Positions 6,821 through 14,962 of a stretch of 28,817 nt of DNA are shown piece after piece (the stretch's first letter is position 1; every line of letters begins with the position of its first letter). Below the pieces are notes generated by a model. It saw only the letters and a program-made list of their open reading frames with translations, made no database searches and was not told where the DNA came from. The stretch comes from CAYLNH01 sp964384625 (GTDB taxonomy: Bacteria; Verrucomicrobiota; Lentisphaeria; JABSQK01). The stretch spans positions 1 to 28,817 of the forward strand of contig CAYLNH010000064.1 of NCBI GenBank assembly GCA_964384625.1, written 5' to 3'. The translations under genes and the position numbers were made by a program.

Positions 6821-7789
6821 CTACAACGGCGTCATCCCACACCATTCCCGATAGACATTGACCATGTACTCATAGTGCTTCAGCGGCATGCCGGGAAAGA
6901 TCGTGTTGCTGGTACCGTAGATGTAGCCGCCGCCCGGACTGCCGTGTTCCAGACAGTATAGGGCACTCTCGCGGATCGCCTCCAGTGGCCCGTCCTGCAG
7001 CAGGTTGCACTGGACATTACCCATCAACGCCAGTTTGCCGTGACAACGTCTTTTCACTTCAGCGATATCCATGCCGGCCATCGGATCGACCGACTGAAAA
7101 CAGGCGGCGTTGAGTGACAGATAGTCGTCGAGAACCGGCATGATGTTGCCGTCGGTATGCACAAACGGGATCACGCCGCGGTCACGGATGTGGGCGACCT
7201 GCCGCTGCAGATAGGGCGTGATGAACTCACTGAATTGCGCCGGCTTGATGAACGGGCCCGCGTTGAAGGCGACGTCGTTGACGACGTGAATGAAGTCGGC
7301 GCCGGCGTCAGCCAGTTGATCGAACTTCGCAATCGCGGTTTCGTGCCGCCGTTTTGCTTCGGCATGAATCGCCGCGGGATTTTCGACCAAGTCGAGGGAG
7401 AACTGCATCCAGTCGGTCATCCCTTCGATGGACCAGATGGTGCGGCCAACGATACTGCCGATAAGGATCTGATCGCCAAAGGTGTTCTTCGCGGCTTCGA
7501 CACCGGCCGGATCACCCCAGGGATAGAACACGGCGAGCGCATCCCAGGCATAACGTTCGACAATGCGCTGGTAGATTTCCATGCAGTCCGCAATCGCCCG
7601 GCGCTTGTCGTCTTGGTCCAACTCGCCCCAGGAACCGGGCGGCGGGAACTTCAGGCCGAAGGCCTCTTCCTCGAGCTCAAACATGATCTCGAAGTGCGGC
7701 GGGCGATCGGGTTCCTCAAAGCGAAGCGTTTTCAGGATACGTTCTTTGCCGGTCACAACGGTTTCAGATTCTGTCTTGACTCGATTCAT
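6821..7789 (-). CDS. Uroporphyrinogen decarboxylase (URO-D) family protein
   Basis: 322 residues of URO-D TIM-barrel type, the fold shared by HemE and by corrinoid methyltransferases such as MtaA and CmuA. Visible landmarks are GKERILKTLRFEEPDRPPHFE near the start, the FIHVVNDVAFNAGPFIKP segment (~167-183), FVHTDGNIMPVL (~209-220) with the conserved His211, and LALMGNVQCNLLQDG (~254-267). It is unlikely to be heme HemE given its context and divergence; members in PVC catabolic operons are uncharacterised and may act on methyl or sugar substrates (inference). No corrinoid protein is nearby. It is the last gene of the minus-strand operon, 6 bases after the beta-helix gene, whose stop codon TAG overlaps the GGAG ribosome site used here. 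Confidence 0.88.
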   Translation of the reverse strand: MNRVKTESETVVTGKERILKTLRFEEPDRPPHFEIMFELEEEAFGLKFPPPGSWGELDQDDKRRAIADCMEIYQRIVERYAWDALAVFYPWGDPAGVEAAKNTFGDQILIGSIVGRTIWSIEGMTDWMQFSLDLVENPAAIHAEAKRRHETAIAKFDQLADAGADFIHVVNDVAFNAGPFIKPAQFSEFITPYLQRQVAHIRDRGVIPFVHTDGNIMPVLDDYLSLNAACFQSVDPMAGMDIAEVKRRCHGKLALMGNVQCNLLQDGPLEAIRESALYCLEHGSPGGGYIYGTSNTIFPGMPLKHYEYMVNVYREWCGMTPL

Positions 7790-7795
7790 GGTCGT

Positions 7796-9649
7796 CTACT
7801 CCGAATGTAATCGTTTGCCGGCGACTACGCAGTCCCGGAAGTATATGCGCGGCATCAATCGGTTTGCGCGTTCACCTTTGACGACGCCGCTCAGCAGGCC
7901 GAGTTGGCTGAAACAGAACCGATCGATCCTGGTGTTGCTCACTTCGATGTCATGCGGCAGAAAGCCTTCGCGCCAGGTCAGCGACGTTTCGAAAAGCAAT
8001 GCCTGATCCACAAAGCGGCAGTTGCGAATAACGCCGTTGCCGGCTTTGCACTTGAACCCCAGGGCGCGGTTGTGGCCGAAGGTGCAGTGGCGCAGGATGA
8101 ACCCGCTGTTGAGCCAACGCAGATTGAAGGCGAAATGTTCATGCGGCGCCTTGACGGCTGCAGCCGCTTTGTACGCCGGGCTGTCCCGTTTCCAATACTC
8201 GTTGTAGGACCCCCATTTCGGGCGGCCCAGGTCGTCCCGCGTCAGGACCTCGTTCACGGTCCGGTCAAGCGTCAGCTCCAGTGCGACCTTCGCTGCGCGC
8301 AAGTCCTCCGCCGGGACCTCCGGCGCCCAATCGACACGGCGCACGCCTTCGATCACGGCAACGGCATCGAGCCTTCCCGTGTTGGTATTCAGCAGGGCCA
8401 CGGGCTCGCCCGCCTGGAAGAAGTCCTCGAGCTTGCCCGGGAAGTCGACCAGGATGGTCAAGGCGCGTCGGTCGGCATCCCGGCGGGCCACGGAAAAACC
8501 GGGGCTGTAAAAGTTCAGGCAGTCGTCGTTCGCCCCAAGAATCCGGCAGTTCTCCAGATACGGGCCCTTCGCGTTGCGGGGCACGTGGAAGCCGTCGGCG
8601 TTAACCAATGCCGGCCGGCCCGCCGGCGGAACGAAGTCGCAGTCGATGAACTGCAGGCCGCCGGAATACTCGGGCCAGACGCAGACCAGGTCCGCCGCCT
8701 GCAGGTGGATGCGGTCCACCAGGATATGCCGGCTGTGAAGGATTTTCAGGCCCTGTCCGGCGCCGGGCCGGCCGCGTGGATGCAGCACCGCCGAAGCGCC
8801 CACCGGGATATGCTGCAGCGAACCGTTGGTCAACTGCAGGCGACAGCGGCGATTGCCGATCAGCGCAACGCTTTTAGCAGCCAGGCTGTTCCCGGCTTCG
8901 CGAACATAACGGCACGTGCCTAGCCGACGGATCGAAACGGGCAGCGCCGCTGTCTTCAGCATCTCTTCATACGCCGCGTCCGGCAGCGGCGAATCGGGAG
9001 CCAACTTCAGCTCGACAACCGCGGCGGTTTCGTCTGTCGCGGTGATCCGGCCGAAAACAAAGGGTAACGGCTCCAGATCCATCTCAAAACGCCGCAGGAC
9101 CACGTTCCGACAGCGCTCCAGACGGATGCTGTCGCCGGCGCCGAACGCGCCGCTGGTGATGATTCGCGTGCCGTCTTCGCCCTCGAGAATCAGATCGTCG
9201 ACGTCTTCGAGCACGATGCTGCCGGCGGCTTTTCCGGATGGACCCGCAAAGCGGTAGCTGCCCCGGGGGAAGAACAGGTGCAACGGCTTCGCATCGCGTC
9301 CGGCACGAACGATCAACCGGTCGAACGCAGCGCGACAATTCGTCTTGCCGTCGCCGATCAGACCGTGTTCAGTCACGTCCAGGCGGCGGTATTGCAGGGT
9401 CTGCCGGCGGGTATGGGCATCCAGTTCCGCCTGCAGAAACGCGGCCAGCATATCGAATTCGAGCTCATGGACGAAGCGCTGATGATCGATCGCGTGGTCG
9501 TCGTCTGCAGCTGGCGCGGCAATGCCGTCGAGAACACGGTCCAGGATGCAGAGGCTCTCGCGGAAATACTGCCGCAGACGGTCGTCCGCGGCCACGGCGG
9601 TCTCGACGCGCCGATGAAGTTGTATCAGTTTTCCCCGGCGTTGAGTCAT
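7796..9649 (-). CDS. Right-handed beta-helix protein, pectate lyase superfamily
   Basis: 617 residues. About the first 95 are helical and charged with no signal peptide. Then comes the pectate-lyase-superfamily opening VTEHGLIGDGKTNCRAAFDR (~96-115), followed by LFFPRGSYRFAGP and successive beta-helix rungs (IVLEDVDDLILEGED, IRLERCRNVVLRRFE, LENCRILGANDDCLNFYSPG, LRHCTFGHNRALGFKCKAGN). The D-D-C-L-N rung recalls the GH28-like active-site strand, where paired aspartates occur. A lyase, glycosidase or epimerase acting on uronate-rich glycans is likely, but the exact activity cannot be read. It is the middle gene of the minus-strand operon; the 96-base gap to the pseudopilin gene shows no promoter. 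Lack of an export signal is odd for this fold. Confidence 0.82.
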   Translation of the reverse strand: MTQRRGKLIQLHRRVETAVAADDRLRQYFRESLCILDRVLDGIAAPAADDDHAIDHQRFVHELEFDMLAAFLQAELDAHTRRQTLQYRRLDVTEHGLIGDGKTNCRAAFDRLIVRAGRDAKPLHLFFPRGSYRFAGPSGKAAGSIVLEDVDDLILEGEDGTRIITSGAFGAGDSIRLERCRNVVLRRFEMDLEPLPFVFGRITATDETAAVVELKLAPDSPLPDAAYEEMLKTAALPVSIRRLGTCRYVREAGNSLAAKSVALIGNRRCRLQLTNGSLQHIPVGASAVLHPRGRPGAGQGLKILHSRHILVDRIHLQAADLVCVWPEYSGGLQFIDCDFVPPAGRPALVNADGFHVPRNAKGPYLENCRILGANDDCLNFYSPGFSVARRDADRRALTILVDFPGKLEDFFQAGEPVALLNTNTGRLDAVAVIEGVRRVDWAPEVPAEDLRAAKVALELTLDRTVNEVLTRDDLGRPKWGSYNEYWKRDSPAYKAAAAVKAPHEHFAFNLRWLNSGFILRHCTFGHNRALGFKCKAGNGVIRNCRFVDQALLFETSLTWREGFLPHDIEVSNTRIDRFCFSQLGLLSGVVKGERANRLMPRIYFRDCVVAGKRLHSE

Positions 9650-9745
9650 GTTCGGTTTCTCAGCGGATTGCCTTGTCGGACTGTTGTAGTTTGCGGGCGG
9701 ATAAAGGAAGCGGAGTGAACGTCGAACGGCCGCGATGCCCCACTC

Positions 9746-10585
9746 TCAGGGCATGACGCCGTATTGTTCGAACGGCGAGCCGCAGCAGACATCGCTGTTG
9801 TTCGGGCCCCAGTAGCCCACAACGACAAGCTTACTCAGCGGGCCAAATTCAGAGTGCCCGTCGTAGAACAACATGGTGCTGCCGCCGAGAGCGGCGGGAT
9901 CGTCGCATCTGCCGTCCTGCCGACGCCACGCATGGTTGCTGAAGCCGTAGCCGGCCTTCGTCCCCCAGGTGCACATATCCTGTTGCATCGTCCGGGTGGC
10001 CGGCGAATCGACTGCGGCCTCTCTGGCCGGCGACGGATCATTGGTACCGAAGAGCTTGTAACCCGGACGGACGGTCTGCCAGCGCTGCGACCAGTCGGGG
10101 TAGTAGTGGATATTGCCCAGCGCCTGGCCCCAAGCGCCGCCCGGATCCGGTTCATCGGCACGCGACGGGATGATTCGCGGATCCGACGGACAGCGCCAGA
10201 CGTCCAAACCGACATATTCCTCGATGAACGGCCGGAGGTCGTAGGGCCGGACAAGGTTGCCGTTGTCGAACCAGGTGGTGGGATAGACCCAGGGCGGTCC
10301 GGGGTAATAGCGTGAGTCGTGCTCGCCGGAGTACAACACCGCACCGATGCCGAACTGGCGGTAGTTCGAGACGCAGGCCGCGCGCCGGGCCTGCTCCCGG
10401 GCGCGCCCCAGAACCGGCAGCAACATCGCCGCCAGGATCGCGATGATGGCAACCACCACCAGAAGCTCAATCAAAGTAAACACGGCAACGCGGCACGCCG
10501 CAAGCTGAAGCAAGCTGAACTCGGCTGCGGGAGAAACCTGGGGACGCGCCGGTACCGGGTAGATTCCTCTTCCCTCGTTCCTCAT
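9746..10585 (-). CDS. Type II secretion/pilin-like pseudopilin (module 2)
   Basis: 279 residues. After an unusually long 35-residue leader comes the class III signal FTLIELLVVVAIIAILAAMLLP (start ~36) and VLGRAREQARRAACVSNYRQ, the amphipathic N-terminal helix of pseudopilins. The position before the cleavage Phe is Val, not the Gly expected by prepilin peptidase. The globular part ends with GGSTMLFYDGHSEF, the D-G loop (H-X9-DG style) common to PVC pseudopilin-like paralogues. It would sit in the inner membrane with the C-terminal domain outside. As the first gene of an operon with a beta-helix protein and a URO-D protein, it may be a surface or periplasmic glycan-handling part rather than a pilus subunit (inference). 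GGGAG precedes the ATG. Confidence 0.88.
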   Translation of the reverse strand: MRNEGRGIYPVPARPQVSPAAEFSLLQLAACRVAVFTLIELLVVVAIIAILAAMLLPVLGRAREQARRAACVSNYRQFGIGAVLYSGEHDSRYYPGPPWVYPTTWFDNGNLVRPYDLRPFIEEYVGLDVWRCPSDPRIIPSRADEPDPGGAWGQALGNIHYYPDWSQRWQTVRPGYKLFGTNDPSPAREAAVDSPATRTMQQDMCTWGTKAGYGFSNHAWRRQDGRCDDPAALGGSTMLFYDGHSEFGPLSKLVVVGYWGPNNSDVCCGSPFEQYGVMP

Positions 10586-10612
10586 CGTCCGCTACTCTCC
10601 CAACTGTGGAAT

Positions 10613-10635
10613 TATCGATTTCGTCAACTATAGTA
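10613..10635 (+). promoter_or_regulatory. Possible operator/promoter in the divergent spacer of module 2
   Basis: TTATCGATTTCGTCA (10613-10627) resembles the module 1 operator TTGTCGATTTTTGTCA, and lies in the same place between an AraC gene and its divergent neighbour. The overlapping ACTATAGT (10628-10635) contains a plausible -10 (TATAGT) for the AraC gene; no good -35 is visible. The rest of the 106-base spacer shows nothing else. Confidence 0.35.
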
Positions 10636-10691
10636 TTGCGGATCAAAGACTCACAGACAAGCTGGATTTTCCTGCGCAATCAGGGACCGAT

Positions 10692-11525
10692 ATGGACGAT
10701 CCTGCTCAGCCTGTCAAATACTACAGCTATCCGCGGATGCTGCCGGCGAGCTTGTGGCCGGACGGCTCGCGCTCGACGTGGGTAACGCCGTTGTATCTGG
10801 TGCGGTTCCGGCGGGCGGAACGGACCGCGACGATTGCCGCCCACAGCTACTGGGAGCTGATCCTGGTGCTGCGCGGGACTCCGCGCCTCGAGTTTCTCCG
10901 GGAGCCCCCCCTGGAGCTGCCGGCCGGCAGTTGTGCGCTGGTGCCGCCCGACCTGCCCCACCGGCAGCTCGCCAGCGAACAGGATGTGCTCTGGATCGGC
11001 TTGCGCGGCCGGGCCCTGTCGATGTGGCCACCGGACCGGGTGTCGCGGTTTGCCACCACCGACCTGGCGCCGTGGGCGGAATTGCTATGGGCCTGGAGCC
11101 GGCGGGAACACGGTGCGATCGGGCCGGAACTCGACCATGCAGCGGCCTTTCTGCTCGCCGCCATGGACCGCCGGAACGCACAGCCGCAACCCGTACAAAC
11201 GGCGTCGTGGCTGGCGCGCGTCACGGAGTTTATCCACGACCATCTGCACCAACCGCTGCAGGTCGCAGACCTGGCGGCACTTGCCGGCTGCAGCGAAAGT
11301 CATTTTCACCGGCAGTTCAAACAGGCTACGGGCGAAACGCCGCTGGCCTTTCTGAATCGTCTCCGTCTGGAAGCGGCGGCCTTCTACCTGACGCACACCA
11401 ACGACCCGATCGCCGCCATCGCCCGCCGGGTCGGCTTCTCGGATCCCCTGTACTTCAGCCGGGTCTGCCGCCGCACCTGGGGACGGCCGCCCAGCGCCTT
11501 GCGCTGCTCCAGGTGTCGCGAGTAG
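10692..11525 (+). CDS. AraC-family transcriptional regulator (module 2)
   Basis: 277 residues. A cupin-like sensor is visible as HSYWELILVLRGTPRLEF, then LPAGSCALVPPDLPHRQL (~51-100). The C-terminal DNA-binding half begins VTEFIHDHLHQPLQVADLAA and includes CSESHFHRQFKQATGETPLAF and DPIAAIARRVGFSDPLYFSRVCRRTWGRPPSALR, the two HTH units and the AraC signature. AGGGA precedes the ATG at a normal distance. It is divergent from the pseudopilin/beta-helix/URO-D operon and is the likely switch for it. It converges with the next AraC gene. The effector is unknown, probably a breakdown sugar. Confidence 0.93.
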   Translation: MDDPAQPVKYYSYPRMLPASLWPDGSRSTWVTPLYLVRFRRAERTATIAAHSYWELILVLRGTPRLEFLREPPLELPAGSCALVPPDLPHRQLASEQDVLWIGLRGRALSMWPPDRVSRFATTDLAPWAELLWAWSRREHGAIGPELDHAAAFLLAAMDRRNAQPQPVQTASWLARVTEFIHDHLHQPLQVADLAALAGCSESHFHRQFKQATGETPLAFLNRLRLEAAAFYLTHTNDPIAAIARRVGFSDPLYFSRVCRRTWGRPPSALRCSRCRE

Positions 11526-11540
11526 TTCCCCGCCTGCACG

Positions 11541-11581
11541 GCCGCGCCGCCTGGGCCGCGCGTCAGCTAGATGGGCGCGGC
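11541..11581. terminator. Possible GC-rich hairpin between convergent AraC genes
   Basis: Perfect 8-bp arms GCCGCGCC (11541-11548) and GGCGCGGC (11574-11581), with GGAAGTTTT just after on the plus strand. The loop is long (25 bases) and the T-run short, so termination for the upstream AraC gene is only a possibility. Confidence 0.3.
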
Positions 11582-11629
11582 GGAAGTTTTCCAGCCACGG
11601 ACGGAGGCCAAGCGCCGGTCCGGCCAAAC

Positions 11630-12496
11630 TCAAGCCGGGGCCTCAAAGATGCCCCGACCGGCGGCCGGCGTGATGCCAAACCGCTTTTTGAAGACCGCAT
11701 GCAGATAGTGCGGATCACAGAAGCCGGTGCGTTCAGCCACTTCTTTCACAGTCAACGCCGGATTGGTCTGGAACAGTGCCCGCGCCTTCCGCAGCCGGAT
11801 CTCCTGGAGATAGGCCTTCGGCGAGGAACCCGTCGAGCGCCGAAAGAGTTTACGAAACTGGGCCGGACCGAGACCGGCGCGACGGGCCAACACAGCTACC
11901 GTCAAGGGTCCGGCGAACTCCCTGAGTATGGCGCTGATCGCCAGCCAGATCCGCTCGTCGCAGGCCGGCGGCGCTTCCGTAAGCCGGGCGCCCTGCAGGA
12001 CCTGCTGCAGCAGGAGGGCCCGCAGCAGGCTCTCTCCAAAACCACGGCCGGCGGCCTCGTCGCGCCCCATCAGGTGGGTCAGCATTGCAAGCTGCGCAAA
12101 CCATCCCTCCGGTCCCGGCAAGCGGCCCCACGGCGCCGGAAACAAGCTCAGCAGCGGCTGGTTCTGCAGCGTGTACGCATGGGCATGAACCGAAAACGTC
12201 TCGACGGTCGCGCCGGCGGCGCCAAGCATCGCTTCATGCTCCACCCCGTCCGGCACCATAACCAATTCCCCGGGCCCGAGTTCGCGCACCTGAGTTCCAA
12301 CCCGCCATTGCATACGACCTTTGACGACGACCTGAAACAGGCTGTCGGCCAGTCGTCGCGGCTTGATGCCGTTGGGCAGGTCCGTCCGCCAGAAAAAACA
12401 GGTCAGAAGCACGATCTCACTCCGGCGCAAGATCACCTGCGCCTGCCCCCATTGTTCATCCGGCATCAGATCCGGCAGTTGCGAGCTTTCATGCAC
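11630..12496 (-). CDS. AraC-family transcriptional regulator (module 3)
   Basis: 288 residues. The sensor half has SLFQVVVKGRMQWRV and LGPGELVMVPDGVEHEAML (~50-95), a cupin pattern. The DNA-binding half runs FAGPLTVAVLARRAGLGPAQFRKLFRRSTGSSPKAYL, then LTVKEVAERTGFCDPHYLHAVFKKRFGITP near the end. It is divergent from the second pseudopilin operon, with a 115-bp spacer carrying a good sigma-70-like promoter for the other direction. That context makes it the presumed regulator of the operon from 12612 on. The ATG at 12496 has no close Shine-Dalgarno, so the true start may be slightly different. Confidence 0.92.
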   Translation of the reverse strand: MHESSQLPDLMPDEQWGQAQVILRRSEIVLLTCFFWRTDLPNGIKPRRLADSLFQVVVKGRMQWRVGTQVRELGPGELVMVPDGVEHEAMLGAAGATVETFSVHAHAYTLQNQPLLSLFPAPWGRLPGPEGWFAQLAMLTHLMGRDEAAGRGFGESLLRALLLQQVLQGARLTEAPPACDERIWLAISAILREFAGPLTVAVLARRAGLGPAQFRKLFRRSTGSSPKAYLQEIRLRKARALFQTNPALTVKEVAERTGFCDPHYLHAVFKKRFGITPAAGRGIFEAPA

Positions 12497-12534
12497 GGTA
12501 GCGATTCCCTTACCATTAGCAGCGGTTTTCTGAC

Positions 12535-12563
12535 TTGATCCCCGGCTTCGCTGTTCCTATATT
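12535..12563 (+). promoter_or_regulatory. Sigma-70-like promoter for the module 3 operon
   Basis: TTGATC (12535-12540), a 17-bp spacer, then TATATT (12558-12563), about 49 bases before the pseudopilin start codon. Box quality and spacing are near consensus. It lies in the divergent spacer next to the AraC gene, as expected for an AraC-activated operon. Confidence 0.5.
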
Positions 12564-12611
12564 CACAATAAGGTGTCAAGCCTGAAAACCAAGCAACATC
12601 CGGGAGAACAG

Positions 12612-13505
12612 ATGACCACGACAGCGACCGTTTTCCGCCCGCGGCGCCGATCCCGGCTTCCGGCAGTGACCCGCATTGATTCTCCGGCGCGCCGGCCGAA
12701 GGCACGAGGGCCGGCGGCCGGCGCAGCGCGTTTTACCCTCATCGAATTGCTGGTGGTTGTAGCGATCATCGCGATCCTGGCGGCCATGCTGCTGCCGGTC
12801 CTCGGCCGGGCCCGGTATGCCGCGCGACTCACGGTGTGCATCGGCAATATCCGCCAGACAGCCATGGGACTGATGCTGTACGCCGACGACAACGACAACT
12901 TCTGGCCGTATCGCGATGTTGTCGATCACTCCGATCTGAACAGCCGTCCGACGCTCGTCCGCTGGCGTACCGTTGACGAACGTCCGAAGTTGCAGCCGTA
13001 CTTCTCGTTCCGCGACCTCCATTGCCCCCTGGCCCCGCTTGGGTTCACGGCGCCGGACACGAGCGCTGCCGACTATGTCTGGTCGCCCTATCAAATGTAC
13101 GGCGGCTGGCGCATCGACCATAGCCTGGAGGCATCCGGCATGCCGAAGGTCGACAGCGCCCACCAGTACAACGGCGAGACCTTCAGGGTTCTCGTTGCCG
13201 ACGGCGAGGTCCGCCGGATCAACTGGGCCGGCGCCTGGCAGACGAACGGTACTCATCCCGATCGCCCGCAACTGAGGACGCTGATGCAGAAGGATGACAC
13301 ACGTTCCTGTTTTTCTCTTTGGAACCGCAAAGGTCCTGCTGCCGGGTTCGACCTTCGCGGCGTTGTCGATCGCAATTTCGGCTTCACCGACGGCTCAGTG
13401 TTCACCCTGCGCAATCTGGTTCAGGAGGACTCGCGGCTGACTCGTCTTCCGGCAGTGCCGAAAAACACCAGTTCCGCCGTTTACCTGTACCTGCCCCCGG
13501 ATTGA
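12612..13505 (+). CDS. Type II secretion/pilin-like pseudopilin (module 3)
   Basis: 297 residues from the ATG at 12612, preceded by GGGAG; a GTG 13 codons upstream is less likely. A 40-residue basic leader precedes FTLIELLVVVAIIAILAAMLLP, with Arg rather than Gly before the cleavage Phe. The next segment, VLGRARYAARLTVCIGNIRQT, matches the paralogue at 9746 and marks the same PVC family. Near the end, FGFTDGSVFTLRNL is the conserved D-G loop. Expected at the inner membrane with a periplasmic globular domain. First gene of a plus-strand operon with two helical-barrel proteins and probably the heparinase-like gene; the next gene starts 30 bases on. Confidence 0.88.
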   Translation: MTTTATVFRPRRRSRLPAVTRIDSPARRPKARGPAAGAARFTLIELLVVVAIIAILAAMLLPVLGRARYAARLTVCIGNIRQTAMGLMLYADDNDNFWPYRDVVDHSDLNSRPTLVRWRTVDERPKLQPYFSFRDLHCPLAPLGFTAPDTSAADYVWSPYQMYGGWRIDHSLEASGMPKVDSAHQYNGETFRVLVADGEVRRINWAGAWQTNGTHPDRPQLRTLMQKDDTRSCFSLWNRKGPAAGFDLRGVVDRNFGFTDGSVFTLRNLVQEDSRLTRLPAVPKNTSSAVYLYLPPD

Positions 13506-13534
13506 CGCGGGGACGAAGGCCGAAGGACAGCCCA

Positions 13535-14962
13535 ATGCCTGCCGTTTCTGCTGCTGCCATACTCGAGGACGTACTCGCCGCCATGGATAGATTGATCACC
13601 GCCGGCGCGGCACACGGCGGACTCTTCCCCTCGCTGCTGCATCGGCGCACGGGCGAGATGTTCGATGAACTGCCGCCGCCGATCCCGGGGCAGCGCAACG
13701 GCGACCGCGCCCATCACGGCAGCAACCTGATCCACGACGAGGCAACGCTGAAGACGCTCTACGCACTCGCCGAAGCCCTGGATCGTCCTGACTACGCCGA
13801 CGCCGCGGACACGTATCTTCGCCGTTTCGCCACGCATTGCACGGACACGGCGACCGGTCTCTTCCCGTGGGGCGAACACAGTTACTGGGATCTCGTCGAA
13901 GACCGGGTCGGCAACAGCTATGCGCTGACGGGGCGCGACAAGCTGCCGCCGGCGACCCATGATCATCTGCGGCAGGCGCCGCTGTGGCTCTGGAAGAAGC
14001 TCCGGCAGTTCAACCCGGGCTGCGTCGAACGTTTCGCCGAAGGCCTCGACTTCCACTGGCAGGAAGGAGAGCGCAAGGAATACATCCGGCACGCGCGGAT
14101 TGAGGAACGCGTCCATCCGACCCCCGGCGGCCGGTCCTGCGACTTCCCGCGGCACGGCGGCTTCTACATCTTCGATTGGGCCTTCGCCTGGTCCGCAACC
14201 GGCCGGAAGGACTTCCTGGCGCAGACAGAGACGATGCTCGATTACTGGTGGATGAAACGTGACGACCGCGGCCTGCTGCTGATCGAAAGCCGTTCCCCCC
14301 GGGACGACCTGCGCTTCCACGGCATCAATGCGCCGGGGCAGACGCTGTCCCTGGCGGCCAGCCTGCTCGAGAGTGCCGGTCTGCCGGCGGATTCGACGCC
14401 GGAACTCGCCGCCGCGATGCGCCACCGGGCCGGCGTCTATGTCGACGGCTTCTTCGCCGCGCCGCACGACCCGGATCGCGGTATCTTTGCAATCCTCTCC
14501 CGGCGTGACAACAACTCCCTGACGGAAGCCATGCCGATCTGGGGCAGCCGTTACGGGCTCTGGCCGGCATCCTACGTCGCCTTGACCTGTCTGTGCGCAT
14601 ATCGTCTGCATCGCGATGAACGGCTTCTGGACTGGGCTCGCGCTGTCGGCCGCGGCTATCTGGACACACCGTTTCCCGCCGACGTTGCGGTTCCCGCCAT
14701 GGATGCCGGCCTGGGTCTGGGGCTGCTCGCCGATCTCTACGAACTGACGCGCGATGATACCTGGCTGAACGGCGGGCTGACCTTGGCCGGCAAACTGCGG
14801 AACGTGTACCTCAAGGAGGTCCTGCCGTGCGGCGCCGCCGGCATCGACTGGTATGAATCGCAGATGGGTCCGGGCTTTCTACTGCATGGTCTGGCGCGAA
14901 TCGCCATGCTCGCCGGCGCCCCGGACAACTGCCCGCTGGACGCCGACTACACGGCCAGATGA
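13535..14962 (+). CDS. Predicted (alpha/alpha)-barrel carbohydrate-active protein
   Basis: 475 residues from the ATG at 13535, chosen because AAGGAC sits properly before it and the upstream reading is a shadow of the pseudopilin gene. The chain is helical with repeated aromatic-rich loops typical of six-hairpin folds: GLFPWGEHSYWDLVEDRVGNSY appears as two adjacent motifs (~110-131), HGGFYIFDWAFAWSATG (~207-223), and DAGLGLGLLADLYELTRDDTWLNGG (~390-414). Such folds occur in unsaturated glucuronyl hydrolases, pectate lyases and N-acylglucosamine epimerases. I cannot choose among these. No signal peptide. It ends in an ATGA overlap with the next gene, so the two are translationally coupled. Confidence 0.7.
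   Translation: MPAVSAAAILEDVLAAMDRLITAGAAHGGLFPSLLHRRTGEMFDELPPPIPGQRNGDRAHHGSNLIHDEATLKTLYALAEALDRPDYADAADTYLRRFATHCTDTATGLFPWGEHSYWDLVEDRVGNSYALTGRDKLPPATHDHLRQAPLWLWKKLRQFNPGCVERFAEGLDFHWQEGERKEYIRHARIEERVHPTPGGRSCDFPRHGGFYIFDWAFAWSATGRKDFLAQTETMLDYWWMKRDDRGLLLIESRSPRDDLRFHGINAPGQTLSLAASLLESAGLPADSTPELAAAMRHRAGVYVDGFFAAPHDPDRGIFAILSRRDNNSLTEAMPIWGSRYGLWPASYVALTCLCAYRLHRDERLLDWARAVGRGYLDTPFPADVAVPAMDAGLGLGLLADLYELTRDDTWLNGGLTLAGKLRNVYLKEVLPCGAAGIDWYESQMGPGFLLHGLARIAMLAGAPDNCPLDADYTAR

Noticed and set aside
6821..7789. True heme-pathway hemE
   Set aside because: It is URO-D superfamily, but it lies in a carbohydrate operon without heme genes and its N-terminus is unlike HemE.
10754..12538. 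594-codon plus-strand open frame
   Set aside because: It runs through one AraC gene out of frame and another antisense; both AraC genes have complete, recognisable domains.
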